NCBI RefSeq assembly: GCF_036924715.1 | Contig: NZ_JAZHSB010000001.1 | Coordinates: forward strand, 1,541,001 to 1,605,000 | Direction: 5' to 3' | Source of the DNA: Bradyrhizobium sp. AZCC 1721 | GTDB taxonomy: Bacteria; Pseudomonadota; Alphaproteobacteria; Rhizobiales; Xanthobacteraceae | DNA: 64,000 nucleotides | Shown here: positions 36,108 to 44,316 of the stretch, piece by piece | Numbering within the stretch: position 1 is the stretch's first letter | How the letters are laid out: each line of letters opens with the position of its first letter | Position numbers and translations under genes: made by a program | The notes under the pieces: model-generated | Told to the model about the DNA's origin: nothing | Database searches by the model: none | Seen by the model: the letters and a program-made list of their open reading frames with translations, nothing else

Positions 36108-36115
36108 TCCGAGTC

Positions 36116-36213
36116 GGGTCATTCGCGTCGATTTCATTGGGCGCCGGCTACTTCCGGTCTTCCCCAATGAGCGGACATTCTCGGTGTCCGTCGGCATGTC
36201 GCAAGAGTGCCAT
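36116..36213. repeat. dispersed 98-bp repeat, copy B
   Basis: GGGTCATTCGCGTC at the start and CGGCATGTCGCAAGAGTGCC at the end, with CTACTTCCGGTCTTCCCC and GCGGACATTCTC inside. It starts only eight bases from the 5' end of the leftward intron, so the intron appears to have entered at or just outside the start of the repeat. Confidence 0.8.
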
Positions 36214-36347
36214 CAACGGACTTCCGTCGGTACTGATGCTCAGAAACATGAGGACAGCCTGACTGCAAGTGACGGGGCTTTGCCAGGGCACGCTGTGCGA
36301 ACTCTGGCAATGAAAAAGGGCGTCTAACTGAATCTGTGTACGTGATA

Positions 36348-37265
36348 TCAGCGATGGACGAGTGCTGCCTCCGCAGGTGCCGCTCTCTTGGACTGCACGA
36401 AGAGGAAACGTGATGCCACAGAAATTTGCGCGTCGGCGCGGCCATCTTGGCCGATGAGGATTAGTCCCGCTCCGCCATTAGCTACAGTCAAAATGACGGG
36501 CTCGCCCTTCCATGTTTTGATCGGCTCCATTCCGATGATGAGAAATTCACCGATTGGCTGATCTAAGTATTGAAGCCTCAGTTGCGGAGCGATCTCTGGT
36601 GTCGCAAGTCCAAAACCTAGCTCTTGAGCGCGGGCATAAATTTGCCCCAGGGACGCAGTCTCGGTCTTAAAACCGAGTTCGGCCGCCGATACCGTAAAAA
36701 GCTCCACGTCTGTTTTCGTGGCGCTGAGGGTAAAGGCCGGTCGAGCAAGAATTTCCCCAGCCGAGTCTCCGACGCCACAACCTATTGCACTCAACGCGTT
36801 AAGAAGTGCGAACGAACCTGAAAACGTCCCTACTGTAATCTTCTTCCACGCCGGAACATCGACGGCGGATCTGACTAGCCCTCGCGGCATGGTCGGCGAG
36901 GGAATCTTGGTGAGCCTCAGTTGGTTCTGCAAAACATCTCTCGCCGTGCATTGCGCTTCTGCTTCGCTCCCGGATACGAGGATGCACGCGTTGCAGAGCA
37001 TCATAAGCATGAGAGCCCCGCCATTTTGCCATCCTGTAGAAAGATGTGGTGTTATGACACCTCGGTTCGAGGCAACGTAGTCGATCTCACCGCGCGTGAT
37101 ACCGATATCCGTTAGCTCCCTTTCGCTCAGGCGGCACAACCGGGCTCGCAGCCTCTCTCGTTTGCGCCACTCTTGAAATGCATCCCAATATATCTCTAAG
37201 GGGCTGTAGACCTGCCGCTTTGCGGTTGTCTGTCCAAGCTCGGTGGCCCCGCGAATCGTAATCAT
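36348..37265 (-). CDS. DUF1127 domain fused to a secreted-type hypothetical protein
   Basis: A 305-residue continuous frame. Residues 25-70 are a DUF1127 unit (FQEWRKRERLRARLCRLSER, then ELTDIGITRGEIDYVASNRG), a short motif that usually forms a whole 45-90-residue protein. Residues 80-104 look like a signal peptide (GGALMLMMLCNACILVSGSE ending AEAQ). The rest (CTARDVLQNQLRL ... SAVDVPAWKKITVGTFSGSF ... LGFKTETASLGQIYARAQEL ... EPVILTVANGGAGLILIGQD) is a beta-rich domain of unknown function that I recall as a separate secreted protein. No stop separates the parts. It may be two genes whose stop was lost, with true translation from the inner ATG cluster (MLMM), or a real fusion. Confidence 0.6.
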   Translation of the reverse strand: MITIRGATELGQTTAKRQVYSPLEIYWDAFQEWRKRERLRARLCRLSERELTDIGITRGEIDYVASNRGVITPHLSTGWQNGGALMLMMLCNACILVSGSEAEAQCTARDVLQNQLRLTKIPSPTMPRGLVRSAVDVPAWKKITVGTFSGSFALLNALSAIGCGVGDSAGEILARPAFTLSATKTDVELFTVSAAELGFKTETASLGQIYARAQELGFGLATPEIAPQLRLQYLDQPIGEFLIIGMEPIKTWKGEPVILTVANGGAGLILIGQDGRADAQISVASRFLFVQSKRAAPAEAALVHR

Positions 37266-37415
37266 TGCAATATGTCCAGGCTCGACTGTTCACCAGGCGA
37301 GCGTGCCGCGACATGCGCTGGCGTGCTTAACAAGCGGCTTACATTTTCCTTACCGGCGGCTTATTCTTCGTGTTCCAGGGGTGCTGCAGAGGTGACCCTG
37401 AGAAGGAATGGCAGC

Positions 37416-39050
37416 TTGCGCTATCTCTTCGATTACACGTTTGACACCGAACGGCGTGAACTGCATCGGGGGGCAGATGCAGTGTCGATCACACCGCAGG
37501 TTTTTGACCTGCTCGATTACCTGGTTCGAAACCGGGAGCGCGTCGTCAGCAAAGACGACCTCATCAGTGCCGTTTGGAACGGACGCATCGTCTCCGATGC
37601 TGCGTTGACGACCCGCCTGAACGCTGCCCGTAATGCGATCGGCGATTCTGGCGAGAAACAGCGCTTGATAAAAACGCTGCCGCGCAAAGGCTTCCGTTTC
37701 ATTGGTACAGTGCAGGAAGTCCCCGGCCCCACGGTCGCCTCATTCGCGGCCAAGGCGGAGAACCCACCGAAACCTGCTGTGGACTTACATGAAAACACAT
37801 CAGCGCGTGGAATGGTTATGGGAAGAAGCTCGACGCCGCGCCTGTCCATCGTGGTGCTTCCGTTCGCTAATCTCGGCGGCGGCCCGGAACAGGAATATTT
37901 CGCAGACGGCATCACGGAGAGCCTAACCACTGACTTGTCGCGGATCAGTGGCACATTCGTCATCGCCTGTAATACTGCGTTCACTTACAAAGGGAAGGCG
38001 GTCGACGTGCAGCAGCTCGGCAGGGAGCTTAGCGTCCGCTATGTGCTCGAGGGATCAGTTCAGCGCGGCGGAGACCGGTTGCGGGTCAATGTCCAGCTGA
38101 TCGACGCCGAAACTCGCTCCCATCTTTGGGCCGACCGGTTCGACAAGCCCGTGACTAACCTTTTCGAGATGCAGGACGAAATCGTTGCCAGGCTTGCCAT
38201 TGCATTGCATGCTCAGCTCATCGAGGCCGAGGCGAGGCGCGCGGAGCTGTCACCGCATCCGGACGCGGTCGATCTGATTTTCCAAGGAAGAAGTTGGTTG
38301 AGTAAGGGAATGACTCCCGAACACATGGCGCAAGCGCGATCCTATTTCGAACGCGCGCTGGAGCTGGACCCCGGCAATATCGAAGCGTTGGTCGGCACTG
38401 CGAACCTCGATGTGGCAAGTGTAATCGACGTCCTGGACGTCGACCGTGACGCGCGGCTTGCGGCGGCCGAGACGGCCTTGATCAGGGTCTTGTCGAGGTC
38501 TCCACGGCACGCCCGCGCGCACATGTTTTTGGGGGCCGTGCAATCGCACACCAACCGGGCGGCTCTAGCGATTGGGCAGTGCGAGCAGGCCCTGACGCTG
38601 GATTCTAATTTGGCCGACGCGCACGGTGTTATCGGTTGGGCCAAGCTCTGCAGTGGCCGCGGTGCAGAAACCGAGGCTCACTTCCAGGAGGCCTTTCGGC
38701 TTTCTCCCCGGGATAGCCGAGCATACCGGTGGATGCTCAATATCGGCATCGCCAAACAGGTTCTTGGTGCCGACGCCGAAGCAGTCGTATGGCTGCGACG
38801 GTGCGTTGAAGCTAACTGGAATTATCCCATCGGGCATTTCTCGCTGGCCGCCGCACTGGCGCGGGTCGGCTCCCCGGACGAGGCGCAAGCCTCCGTGCGC
38901 GCGGGCCTTGCACTGGATCCGACGTTCACCCTTCGCCGCTTACGGCACCTGGTGCCGGGAGGCCTCGCGGTAAGTACCGATCCAACGTTCCGTGCCGGAG
39001 CCAAACGCGTCCTTGACGACATGCGCTTGGCCGGGGTGCCTGAGGGCTGA
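37416..39050 (+). CDS. winged-helix regulator with TolB-like and TPR domains (CadC-like)
   Basis: A 544-residue protein from the TTG at 37416 (AGAAGGAA just before it); a longer frame begins at 37272 but adds an unlikely N terminus. Residues 1-95 are an OmpR/ToxR-type winged helix (RYLFDYTFDTERRELHRGAD, then ITPQVFDLLDYLVRNRERVV and KTLPRKGFRFIGTV). Residues 130-260 are the TolB-like part (IVVLPFANLGGGPEQEYFAD and LSVRYVLEGSVQRGGDRLRV), like that of the cyclase at 30095. The last 270 residues are TPRs. There is no membrane helix and no cyclase domain. The final 26 residues are duplicated downstream (repeat at 39146). A transcription-regulatory role is likely. Confidence 0.82.
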   Translation: MRYLFDYTFDTERRELHRGADAVSITPQVFDLLDYLVRNRERVVSKDDLISAVWNGRIVSDAALTTRLNAARNAIGDSGEKQRLIKTLPRKGFRFIGTVQEVPGPTVASFAAKAENPPKPAVDLHENTSARGMVMGRSSTPRLSIVVLPFANLGGGPEQEYFADGITESLTTDLSRISGTFVIACNTAFTYKGKAVDVQQLGRELSVRYVLEGSVQRGGDRLRVNVQLIDAETRSHLWADRFDKPVTNLFEMQDEIVARLAIALHAQLIEAEARRAELSPHPDAVDLIFQGRSWLSKGMTPEHMAQARSYFERALELDPGNIEALVGTANLDVASVIDVLDVDRDARLAAAETALIRVLSRSPRHARAHMFLGAVQSHTNRAALAIGQCEQALTLDSNLADAHGVIGWAKLCSGRGAETEAHFQEAFRLSPRDSRAYRWMLNIGIAKQVLGADAEAVVWLRRCVEANWNYPIGHFSLAAALARVGSPDEAQASVRAGLALDPTFTLRRLRHLVPGGLAVSTDPTFRAGAKRVLDDMRLAGVPEG

Positions 39051-39324
39051 TGTCCGAGTTGGGTGTGCGCCGTGCAAAGGCGGCGCTTTCCAGTGGGTGC
39101 AAGCCCCACCCGGCAATCGCTCCAGCCGGAAGCAATCGGAGCAGTGCGGTAAGTACCGATCCAACGTTCCGTGCCGGAGCCAAACGCGTCCTTGACGACA
39201 TGCGCTTGGCCGGGGTGCCTGAGGGCTGATGTCCGAGTTGGGTGTGCGCCGTGCAAAGGCGGCGCTTTCCAGTGGGTGCAAGCCCCACCCGGCAATCGCT
39301 CCAGCCGGAAGCAATCGGAGCAGT
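38967..39324 (+). repeat. 179-bp tandem duplication (two copies)
   Basis: The segment 38967-39145 recurs at 39146-39324 without visible differences. Each copy holds the last 28 codons of the TolB/TPR gene, its stop, the exon tail 'tgtccgagttgg' and the first 81 bases of a group II intron (GTGCGCC...). Copy 1 ends where copy 2 starts with the coding sequence, so the duplication happened after the intron entered. Confidence 0.88.
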
Positions 39325-39950
39325 CATGGAGGTAACGAAGTGGCTGAAGCCTTCGATTAGCGTGTCACGAATTGGTGACAGCGCGAGTGTGCAGGCCGCA
39401 ACGCGAGTGAACGCCGAGCAAGCCTTGAAAAGGACAATGCGCAGGTCGACCCGACAACCCCATCGGAAGACTGATACGTCTGGATGAAATGAGCGAAGCG
39501 ATCGTTCAGACGCTGCGCCGGGGTAGTGGCGGCGGCATGTACACAAGGAAAGCGCACGAAACACGGGAAGCCCCAAGGCGTGGTCAGCGATGACCAACCG
39601 GAAGCCCGTGAGGGACAGGCTGGGCGCCCTGGGGTGGCGGAGAGGTTCGTAGTACCGCGGAAGCCGGGTAACGCCGGTGGAGGGAAGGGACCTCAGACAG
39701 ACGCAATACGTGGTGAAGGACCTGGAGATTGGGAAACCTATCAACTCCAATAAATGGTTCAGAAGCTGCAGATGGCGTTGCACGCGAAAGCGTGAAGTCT
39801 TGTCCGAGAGCCGGATGCGGGAAATCTGCCTGTCCGGTTCGATGAGCGGGATGTGGAAACGGAGCCATGGTGGAACCACTAAGGCACCGCCAGACGAAAG
39901 GGGCGGCAACAGATATGTTCTACCTAACGCCACCGCGCCACATCTCGACT
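39244..39950 (+). mobile_element. truncated group II intron, second element
   Basis: The 5' end reads GTGCGCCGTGCAAAGGCGG (a second copy of this end is at 39065). The intron RNA continues to the conserved pre-ORF segment GAGCCGGATGCGGGAAATCT with CTGTCCGGTTC (39809-39841). A reverse-transcriptase start at about 39867 (MVEPLRHRQTKGAATDMFYL and TPPRHISTL) is broken near 39950. No RT core, maturase or domains V-VI remain. It differs in sequence from the leftward intron at 35381 and is a separate family. Confidence 0.7.
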
Positions 39951-39978
39951 CTACCAATCGCGTCCTTGTCGGAACGAC

Positions 39979-40008
39979 CGCTGTTGGCGCAAACCGGACA
40001 TTCGGCCC
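39979..40008. repeat. second dispersed repeat motif, copy 1
   Basis: CGCTGTTGGCGCAAACCGGA followed by CATTCGGCC, recurring almost unchanged at 45496-45527 and 47121-47149. It follows the break in the intron reverse transcriptase directly. Confidence 0.6.
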
Positions 40009-40488
40009 GACCCGCTCCGCACGCGCATCAAAGAATGCACGTTGGCGTCATTCGAGCAGCCGCTGGCGTCTCGTCCATCCGGATGCGATAGGGCGCGACG
40101 CCCGTGGTCCGGTCGGGCGGATTAGCCCTAACCGGATCTCGGCTTTCACCTAGTCGTGAGTTGGGTCCGCTGCCTGCGCGGGTCTACCATCAAGGGCGGG
40201 TTGATCGAGACGGTCTCTCGCGCCACGAGCGCCATCGGACCTGAGTCGACAGTGCCAGTGCCCGACGGGGCCAGCGCCGACAGTGCCAGCGTCCTAGCGG
40301 CCAGAGAAAGCGAGCATCAACCTCCGCGCCCCACGCGGCGCAAGCGCTTGCGCCGCGAGTTGGGCGCGCGGTTGGTTAGTTATAGGGCCGTTTTCGTCTG
40401 ATGATCCTGTAAGCCTTCGCGAGCCTCTTGCGCGGTGGTGCGACGTGAATGTCATCGCCACGCGCTCGCCCGCTGTGGGTTCACTGTC
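40009..40488. other. gene-free interval
   Basis: No gene supported. It contains a perfect 24-bp palindrome at 40334-40357 and an open frame of 81 codons with Arg-rich, low-complexity content that I do not accept. The leader of the adenylate-forming enzyme lies at its right end. Confidence 0.3.
40334..40357. repeat. perfect 24-bp palindrome
   Basis: CGCGGCGCAAGC followed at once by its exact reverse complement. No T-run follows and there is no loop, so it is not a normal terminator. It lies about 130 bases before the start codon at 40489. It may be a protein-binding site or a cruciform-prone relic of a mobile element. Confidence 0.7.
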
Positions 40489-41856
40489 ATGAGCGAAAGC
40501 ATCTCATCGGTATTGCTCGATGCGCACTGCGCAAGAAGGCAAGGTCTCAACGCCATCGCCCAGCGACAACGCGCTCGGCTTGGCGAGGCCGTCGCCTTCG
40601 CTCGCGCCAACTCGCCCTATTATCGCGAACTCTATCAGGGTCTACCGGAGCGGATTGAGAGTTCGTCCGTGCTCCCGGTGGCTAATAAGCAAGAGCTAAT
40701 GCGTCATTTTGACGACTGGGTTACCGACCGCGAGGTTAGTTTCGCGGCAGTGCGAGCGTTCGTCGATAACCCTGAGCTGATCGGGCAACGTCTCCTTGGC
40801 AAGTATTCCGTGGCAACCACTTCGGGCAGCACCGGGACACCTGGAATATTTCTGTTGGACACACACAATTGGACGGTCACTCTCGCTTTTTCGCTGCGCA
40901 TGATGATGGGCTGGCTTAGCGCCAGCGACATGTTTCGTCTCCTCGTCCGCGGCGGCCGCGCGGCGTCGGTCCTGGCGATGGGCGGCCATTACATCGGCGC
41001 AACCAGCTTTGCTGCAATCCGCACAAAACGGTCGGCCCGACGATTACGGGCGCTTCCGGCGCAGGCGCCGTTGCGCAATCTGGTCGCCGAACTCAATCGG
41101 TACCGCCCGGCTCTGCTCATCGGATACGCCAGCGTCATGGCACTATTGGCCGCCGAGCAGGATGCCGGTCGCCTGCATATTCAGCCGGTGCTGGTTCTTC
41201 CGACTTCGGAAGGGCTTTCGCAGGACGGATACGACCGGATCGCAAGGGCATTCCACGCCAAGGTCCGGACCGTTTACGTCGCGACGGAATGCCTGTTCAT
41301 GGCCATCGGCTGTGAACACGGTTGGTATCATATCAACAGCGATTGGGTGATTCTCGAACCCGTCGATGCGAGCTATCGGCCGGTTCCGCAAGGCGAGGAG
41401 TCGCATACGGTCCTCGTGAGCAACCTCGCCAATCGCGTGCAGCCGATCCTCCGCTACGATCTAGGCGACCGCATCCTGCGACGACCTGATCCTTGTCCCT
41501 GCGGCAACCCGCTTCCGGCGATCCGCGTGCGGGGCCGCACTGCCGACATCCTCACCTTCCCAGCCGAACGCGGAGAGAAAGTCGCAGTGCCACCGCTCGC
41601 GCTTGAGATCGATCATGTACCCGGTGTGGAGTTGTTTCAGATAGTACAGACTGCGCCAACACAACTGCGCGTTCGCCTACATCCCGCAGCCGACGCTGAC
41701 CCAAACCGGGTTTGGCGGGCGGTGCATTCCGAATTGACCAAGCTGTTGAATGAGCATGGGCTTGGTCGCGTGTCTGTTGAGTTGGCCGCCGAACCGCCAG
41801 TTCCATCTTCCGCCGGAAAGTGCCGCACCGTCATCCCATTGGTTTCGAGCGCTTGA
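40489..41856 (+). CDS. adenylate-forming enzyme of the phenylacetate-CoA-ligase/coenzyme F390-synthetase type
   Basis: A 455-residue protein. The phosphate-binding loop TTSGSTGTPG lies at about 112-121. A PaaK-like pattern follows: NRYRPALLIGYASVMALLAA, LPTSEGLSQDGYDRIA, VRTVYVATECLFMAIGCEHG, VSNLANRVQPILRYDLGDRI and a CPCGNPLPAIRVRGR cysteine motif. Such enzymes activate aryl- or other carboxylates as AMP esters. A C-terminal lid domain after about 380 is present (RVRLHPAADADPNRVWRAVH). No cognate pathway gene is adjacent, so the acid is unknown. The ATG at 40489 follows a weak site; an earlier GTG is less likely. Confidence 0.78.
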   Translation: MSESISSVLLDAHCARRQGLNAIAQRQRARLGEAVAFARANSPYYRELYQGLPERIESSSVLPVANKQELMRHFDDWVTDREVSFAAVRAFVDNPELIGQRLLGKYSVATTSGSTGTPGIFLLDTHNWTVTLAFSLRMMMGWLSASDMFRLLVRGGRAASVLAMGGHYIGATSFAAIRTKRSARRLRALPAQAPLRNLVAELNRYRPALLIGYASVMALLAAEQDAGRLHIQPVLVLPTSEGLSQDGYDRIARAFHAKVRTVYVATECLFMAIGCEHGWYHINSDWVILEPVDASYRPVPQGEESHTVLVSNLANRVQPILRYDLGDRILRRPDPCPCGNPLPAIRVRGRTADILTFPAERGEKVAVPPLALEIDHVPGVELFQIVQTAPTQLRVRLHPAADADPNRVWRAVHSELTKLLNEHGLGRVSVELAAEPPVPSSAGKCRTVIPLVSSA

Positions 41857-41918
41857 AGACTGATGAGAGCTTAGGCGGATCGCGCTGCTGCTAAGTGGCC
41901 CTAACGAGAGCCAAGGTT

Positions 41919-42302
41919 ATGAAACTAACCTTTACGGATTCACGGGATGGAAGGGTGATTATTGGGTTCACCGATGAGCGCGGTGAACACGAAATCGCTC
42001 TAAGCACAGTAGAGACGGCAGACCTTATCGGTGCGTTGAGGACCTCGTTAGAGGAGGCGATTGGAAGTCCGGCCGCAGACAGCATGGCCCTTCCCAGCAT
42101 TGAACGAGTGCAGATCGTTGAGACTGCGGAAGAAATGGTTTTCCGCGTTTATATGAATGATCGCATTTCCCATGATTATCCGGTTCCGAAAGGGACCGTT
42201 CTTGCGGATGAGCTTCGGATGCTGGCTGACCGGATGGAGGCGCGCAATTCGGCAAAGGCCACGCATCCATCGCCCGATGCCCAAAAGGGCAAACTGAATT
42301 AG
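41919..42302 (+). CDS. hypothetical protein
   Basis: A 127-residue protein. The first half (MKLTFTDSRDGRVIIGFTDE, then RGEHEIALSTVETADLIGAL) looks like a beta-alpha unit; the second (ERVQIVETAEEMVFRVYMND and GTVLADELRMLADRMEARNS) ends in a helix and a polar tail. It has good codon bias. The ATG at 41919 is preceded by CCAAGG; a GTG at 41895 is possible. It lies about 60 bases after the adenylate-forming enzyme. I do not recognise the family. Confidence 0.55.
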   Translation: MKLTFTDSRDGRVIIGFTDERGEHEIALSTVETADLIGALRTSLEEAIGSPAADSMALPSIERVQIVETAEEMVFRVYMNDRISHDYPVPKGTVLADELRMLADRMEARNSAKATHPSPDAQKGKLN

Positions 42303-42637
42303 CGGATGGCGCATGCTCACAATCGCGACCCTTCTGCAATTTCTAAGTGGTGTCTGCTTAGCTCCCACGAGCGGCGGAAAAGCGGAAATCGCGAGAGGTC
42401 CGGCCCCTGACGGCCATTCTCTCAGCCCAATAACACGACCATGTCATGACGACCACAAGCGCTGTCTTCGGCTCGATATCATTTACATACGCTCCACCTT
42501 TTATTTCGGGCGCTCCTCAACGCAAAGCGACCCCCACGAGAGACGGCGTCACTTCGGCGCGCATTCCGGGGTTACTACGTCCGAGTGCGATAGGTCAGTC
42601 CGAGCAACACGGAAGTTTGACCGCAAAGCGCGGACGC
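42303..42637. other. gene-free interval
   Basis: Lies between a rightward gene and the end of a leftward relic. Several short open frames occur on the plus strand without support. Confidence 0.3.
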
Positions 42638-43371
42638 TCAGAACAGCGCGTAATTCGACAGCTCGATCGTGACGGCGTTGAAATCTCGGTCGAGCGTGCC
42701 GTCCGGATGGATCCTGAACACGCTGCGACGGCTGGGATATTTCAGTCCGTTGACGTCGACATCGTCGAATATGAAGTGCGCGGCGGGCGTGTCCGCCCAT
42801 ACATCAACCGTATAGTCGTGGCGGCGGAGTAACCCATCCGAGCCGAAGTAGAAGCGCTGTTCCCTTGTGTGGCTGTGGACGCCTTCCGGGAATCGCACGG
42901 CTACGCCACGAAGCGTCTCACCCTCATTCTCGATCGGAGCAACGTCGTGCGCTTCATAGCCCGGCTCGCCGAACACTAACGGCGTCGCATGGTAGGTCCA
43001 CATGGCATAGCCGTTGAAGTAGGCGAGGTTCAGCGGATCCCATTTCCCGTCGAAGTTGCGATCGAATGCCTCGCGTCCATCGTCGCGAGCGCCGATAATC
43101 GAGCCATCTCCGACGGTGATCTCCACATGCAGGGGCGTCCAGGTCATCGTCCAATCCGGTTTGCCAAAAGGGGGTAACCTATGTCCGCTGGCGGTGGAAT
43201 TCGCTCGTCGCGCGTGCGCCGCGGCACCGGGATCAAAGGCGCGCCTTTCAGCTCCCAGAGCTTGCCGCCGGTCAGGATGGTCGATGCTATACCCTTGAAC
43301 TTGACCCAGCGGTCGTGCCCACCATGCGCTTCCAGTGCTACTTTCAACAATGGGTGCAATGCGTCGCTCAT
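42638..43371 (-). pseudogene. hypothetical protein of about 245 residues, split by a one-base frameshift
   Basis: The first frame from the ATG at 43371 reads MSDALHPLLKVALEAHGGHD, then RWVKFKGIASTILTGGKLWE and LKGAPLIP, up to about 43180. The second frame (to 42638) carries FGKPDWTMTWTPLHVEITVG, AYFNGYAMWTYHATPLVFGE, RGVAVRFPEGVHSHTREQRF and TIELSNYALF. In the plus strand the break is at the five-base G run at 43170-43174; one more base would restore 'GYPPFGKPDWTMTWTP'. The protein type recurs in rhizobia and looks like a lipocalin-like or outer-membrane-lipoprotein sorting fold, but I cannot name it. Either inactive or a sequence error. Confidence 0.65.
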
Positions 43372-43593
43372 CGCGCTTCTCCTCAGGTGAGATTCACGAA
43401 GGACCGTCTAATGTGCCTTAATGCTGGATGGTACGTCGTACATAATACCCTCGCGGGATGCAAAGTACTCTCCGGATTGCGACCGAAGGCCTGTTCGGCC
43501 TGGCGCGAATCCGAAAGTACGCGTGGACTTGGATGACTGACTGCCCAGAGACGACTCGCTCGATGCAAGGGGCTTTCAGGTGAACTCCTACCG

Positions 43594-44316
43594 TCAGACG
43601 GAAATGAGCGCATAGGGCAACCCTGAAGGCTTCTGCACGCCCATGGCGACGTTGTACACTCGCGCTCCGGCGGGCGTGCGGCCCTCATACTTCCCGCGAT
43701 GCGCATGACCATGCACGACGGCGCATACTTTGAAGCGGTCAATGGTCTCTGCAAGGCGCGAGCACCCGAGGAAGGGATAAATTTCGAGAGGTTCACCCTC
43801 TACCGTGTCGACAATCGGAGCATAGTGAAGGACCACGACGGCGCGCCGGCTGTTCACCGTGCGCATGATGTTCTCCAGCCGCATCGCTTCATTCATCGCT
43901 TCGGCAACAAACGTCTTGATCGCCGGCTCGCCGAAAGAGCTCAGCATTCGTGGACCAAATCCGCCGGCAAAGCCTTTCACACCAATAAATGCCACGCCAT
44001 TAACTTCGGCTGCCTGGCCATCGAGCAGGTGTACGCCCGCGTCACAAAGGATTCGTTTCACCTCGTCGGCATGTCCCGACTCGTAATCGTGATTCCCAAG
44101 GACGCCGATTACTGGGATAGAGCAGGCACGCAGCTCTTTAGCGAGGATTTCCGCCTGTGCCGGAGTTCCGGTATCGGTGAGGTCGCCGCAAAGGACCAGG
44201 GCACCGGCACTCTTCGAGATTGCTTGAAACAATTCACGAAGCGAGCCCGACTGCCCATCCTTCACATGAAGATCTCCGATGCTTGCAAATGTGAATGAAC
44301 TTGCATCATCGTTCAT
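43594..44316 (-). CDS. metallophosphoesterase
   Basis: A 240-residue calcineurin-like phosphoesterase. The metal ligands are visible in order: Asp15 and His17 (GDLH), Asp45 (GDLTDTG), Asn75/His76 (GNHD), then a histidine in LHYAP and the terminal VVHGHAHRG pair. The order and spacing are those of the family, with a dinuclear metal centre that hydrolyses phosphoesters. No signal peptide is present, so it is probably cytoplasmic. Its start overlaps the end of the upstream nucleotidyltransferase gene by 11 bases. That suggests coupled translation and a joint role in nucleotide or small-phosphate processing. Confidence 0.9.
   Translation of the reverse strand: MNDDASSFTFASIGDLHVKDGQSGSLRELFQAISKSAGALVLCGDLTDTGTPAQAEILAKELRACSIPVIGVLGNHDYESGHADEVKRILCDAGVHLLDGQAAEVNGVAFIGVKGFAGGFGPRMLSSFGEPAIKTFVAEAMNEAMRLENIMRTVNSRRAVVVLHYAPIVDTVEGEPLEIYPFLGCSRLAETIDRFKVCAVVHGHAHRGKYEGRTPAGARVYNVAMGVQKPSGLPYALISV

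Noticed and set aside
40156..40401. An 81-codon frame before the adenylate-forming enzyme.
   Set aside because: Low complexity, includes the palindrome, no start signal.
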